Shown here in pieces: positions 5,753 to 5,876 of a stretch of 5,876 nucleotides of DNA. The stretch comes from Planctomycetaceae bacterium (GTDB lineage: Bacteria; Planctomycetota; Planctomycetia; Pirellulales; Thermoguttaceae): positions 1 to 5,876 of the forward strand of contig JAISBG010000424.1 of assembly GCA_031266315.1 (NCBI GenBank), read 5' to 3'. Position 1 is the first letter of the stretch; each line of letters opens with the position of its first letter. Made by a program: the position numbers and the translations under genes. The notes beneath the pieces are model-generated. The model made no database searches. It saw nothing but the letters and a program-made list of their open reading frames with translations, and had not been told where the DNA came from.

Positions 5753-5876
5753 GGGACGAAAAATTCAGTTGAATTTCTCGCGCCGGAGACTCTGGGACGA
5801 AAAATTCAACTGAATTTCTGGCACCGGAGACTCTGGGACGAAAAATTCAACTGAATTTCTGGCACCGGAGACTCTG
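5753..5876. repeat. 41-bp tandem repeat array, three units, cut by window end
   Basis: Three full units (5753-5793, 5794-5834, 5835-5875) start with GGGACGAAA and end with GGAGACTCT; base 5876 begins a fourth. Units 2 and 3 are identical; unit 1 differs at four positions. Each unit holds a dyad AAATTCA-NN-TGAATTT (5761-5776 in unit 1), with centre GT in unit 1 and AC in units 2 and 3. Just before the array, GAGAC at 5748-5752 looks like the worn end of an earlier unit. The 41-bp length is not a multiple of three and stops occur in the frames, so it is non-coding. It lies about 105 bp upstream of the dehydrogenase start. Confidence 0.92.

Noticed and set aside
5753..5876. CRISPR array
   Set aside because: Units are directly joined with no variable spacers, and no cas gene is in view.

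Overview
This 5.9 kb window carries four protein genes separated by unusually repeat-rich gaps. The likely source is a member of the Planctomycetota, possibly a lower-GC, Pirellulales-like lineage. That assignment rests on recalled family resemblance: the C-terminal motif of the AT-hook protein (EFMNALNEYKRTSGRMFP...LGYEK) and the IPSWNEAI...N tail of the first protein both look like planctomycete-specific tails. The TTG start and poor Shine-Dalgarno sequences fit but do not prove it. No rRNA, tRNA, CRISPR array or transposase is visible.

Layout. Positions 2-1006 (+) hold the 3' part of a long, disordered, Asn/Ser- and Arg-rich protein whose start lies outside the window. It converges with a minus-strand B12-binding-domain radical SAM protein (1390-3129). 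The 383-bp gap between them is a chain of hairpins, ending in a 7-bp tandem repeat that overlaps the radical SAM stop codon. Upstream of the radical SAM gene is a 335-bp AT-rich gap with a 123-bp imperfect inverted repeat (3252-3374). Next comes a minus-strand AT-hook protein (3465-4121), then a gap with a second copy of the hairpin element found at 1006-1087. A minus-strand zinc-dependent alcohol dehydrogenase follows (4586-5647). The window ends in a tandem array of 41-bp units (from 5753) that runs off the edge.

The genes do not form an evident operon: the three minus-strand genes are separated by more than 300 bp each and share no obvious pathway. The alcohol dehydrogenase is a metabolic enzyme with a complete zinc and NAD-binding residue set. 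The radical SAM protein is a conserved enzyme of unsettled function. The other two are lineage-specific proteins of unknown role, one probably DNA-binding.

No new multi-gene system is evident. The most interesting signals are non-coding: a hairpin element present twice with its loop in opposite orientations, a long composite inverted repeat, and a 41-bp tandem array whose dyad core also occurs in both orientations. These look like dispersed intergenic repeat families of this lineage.
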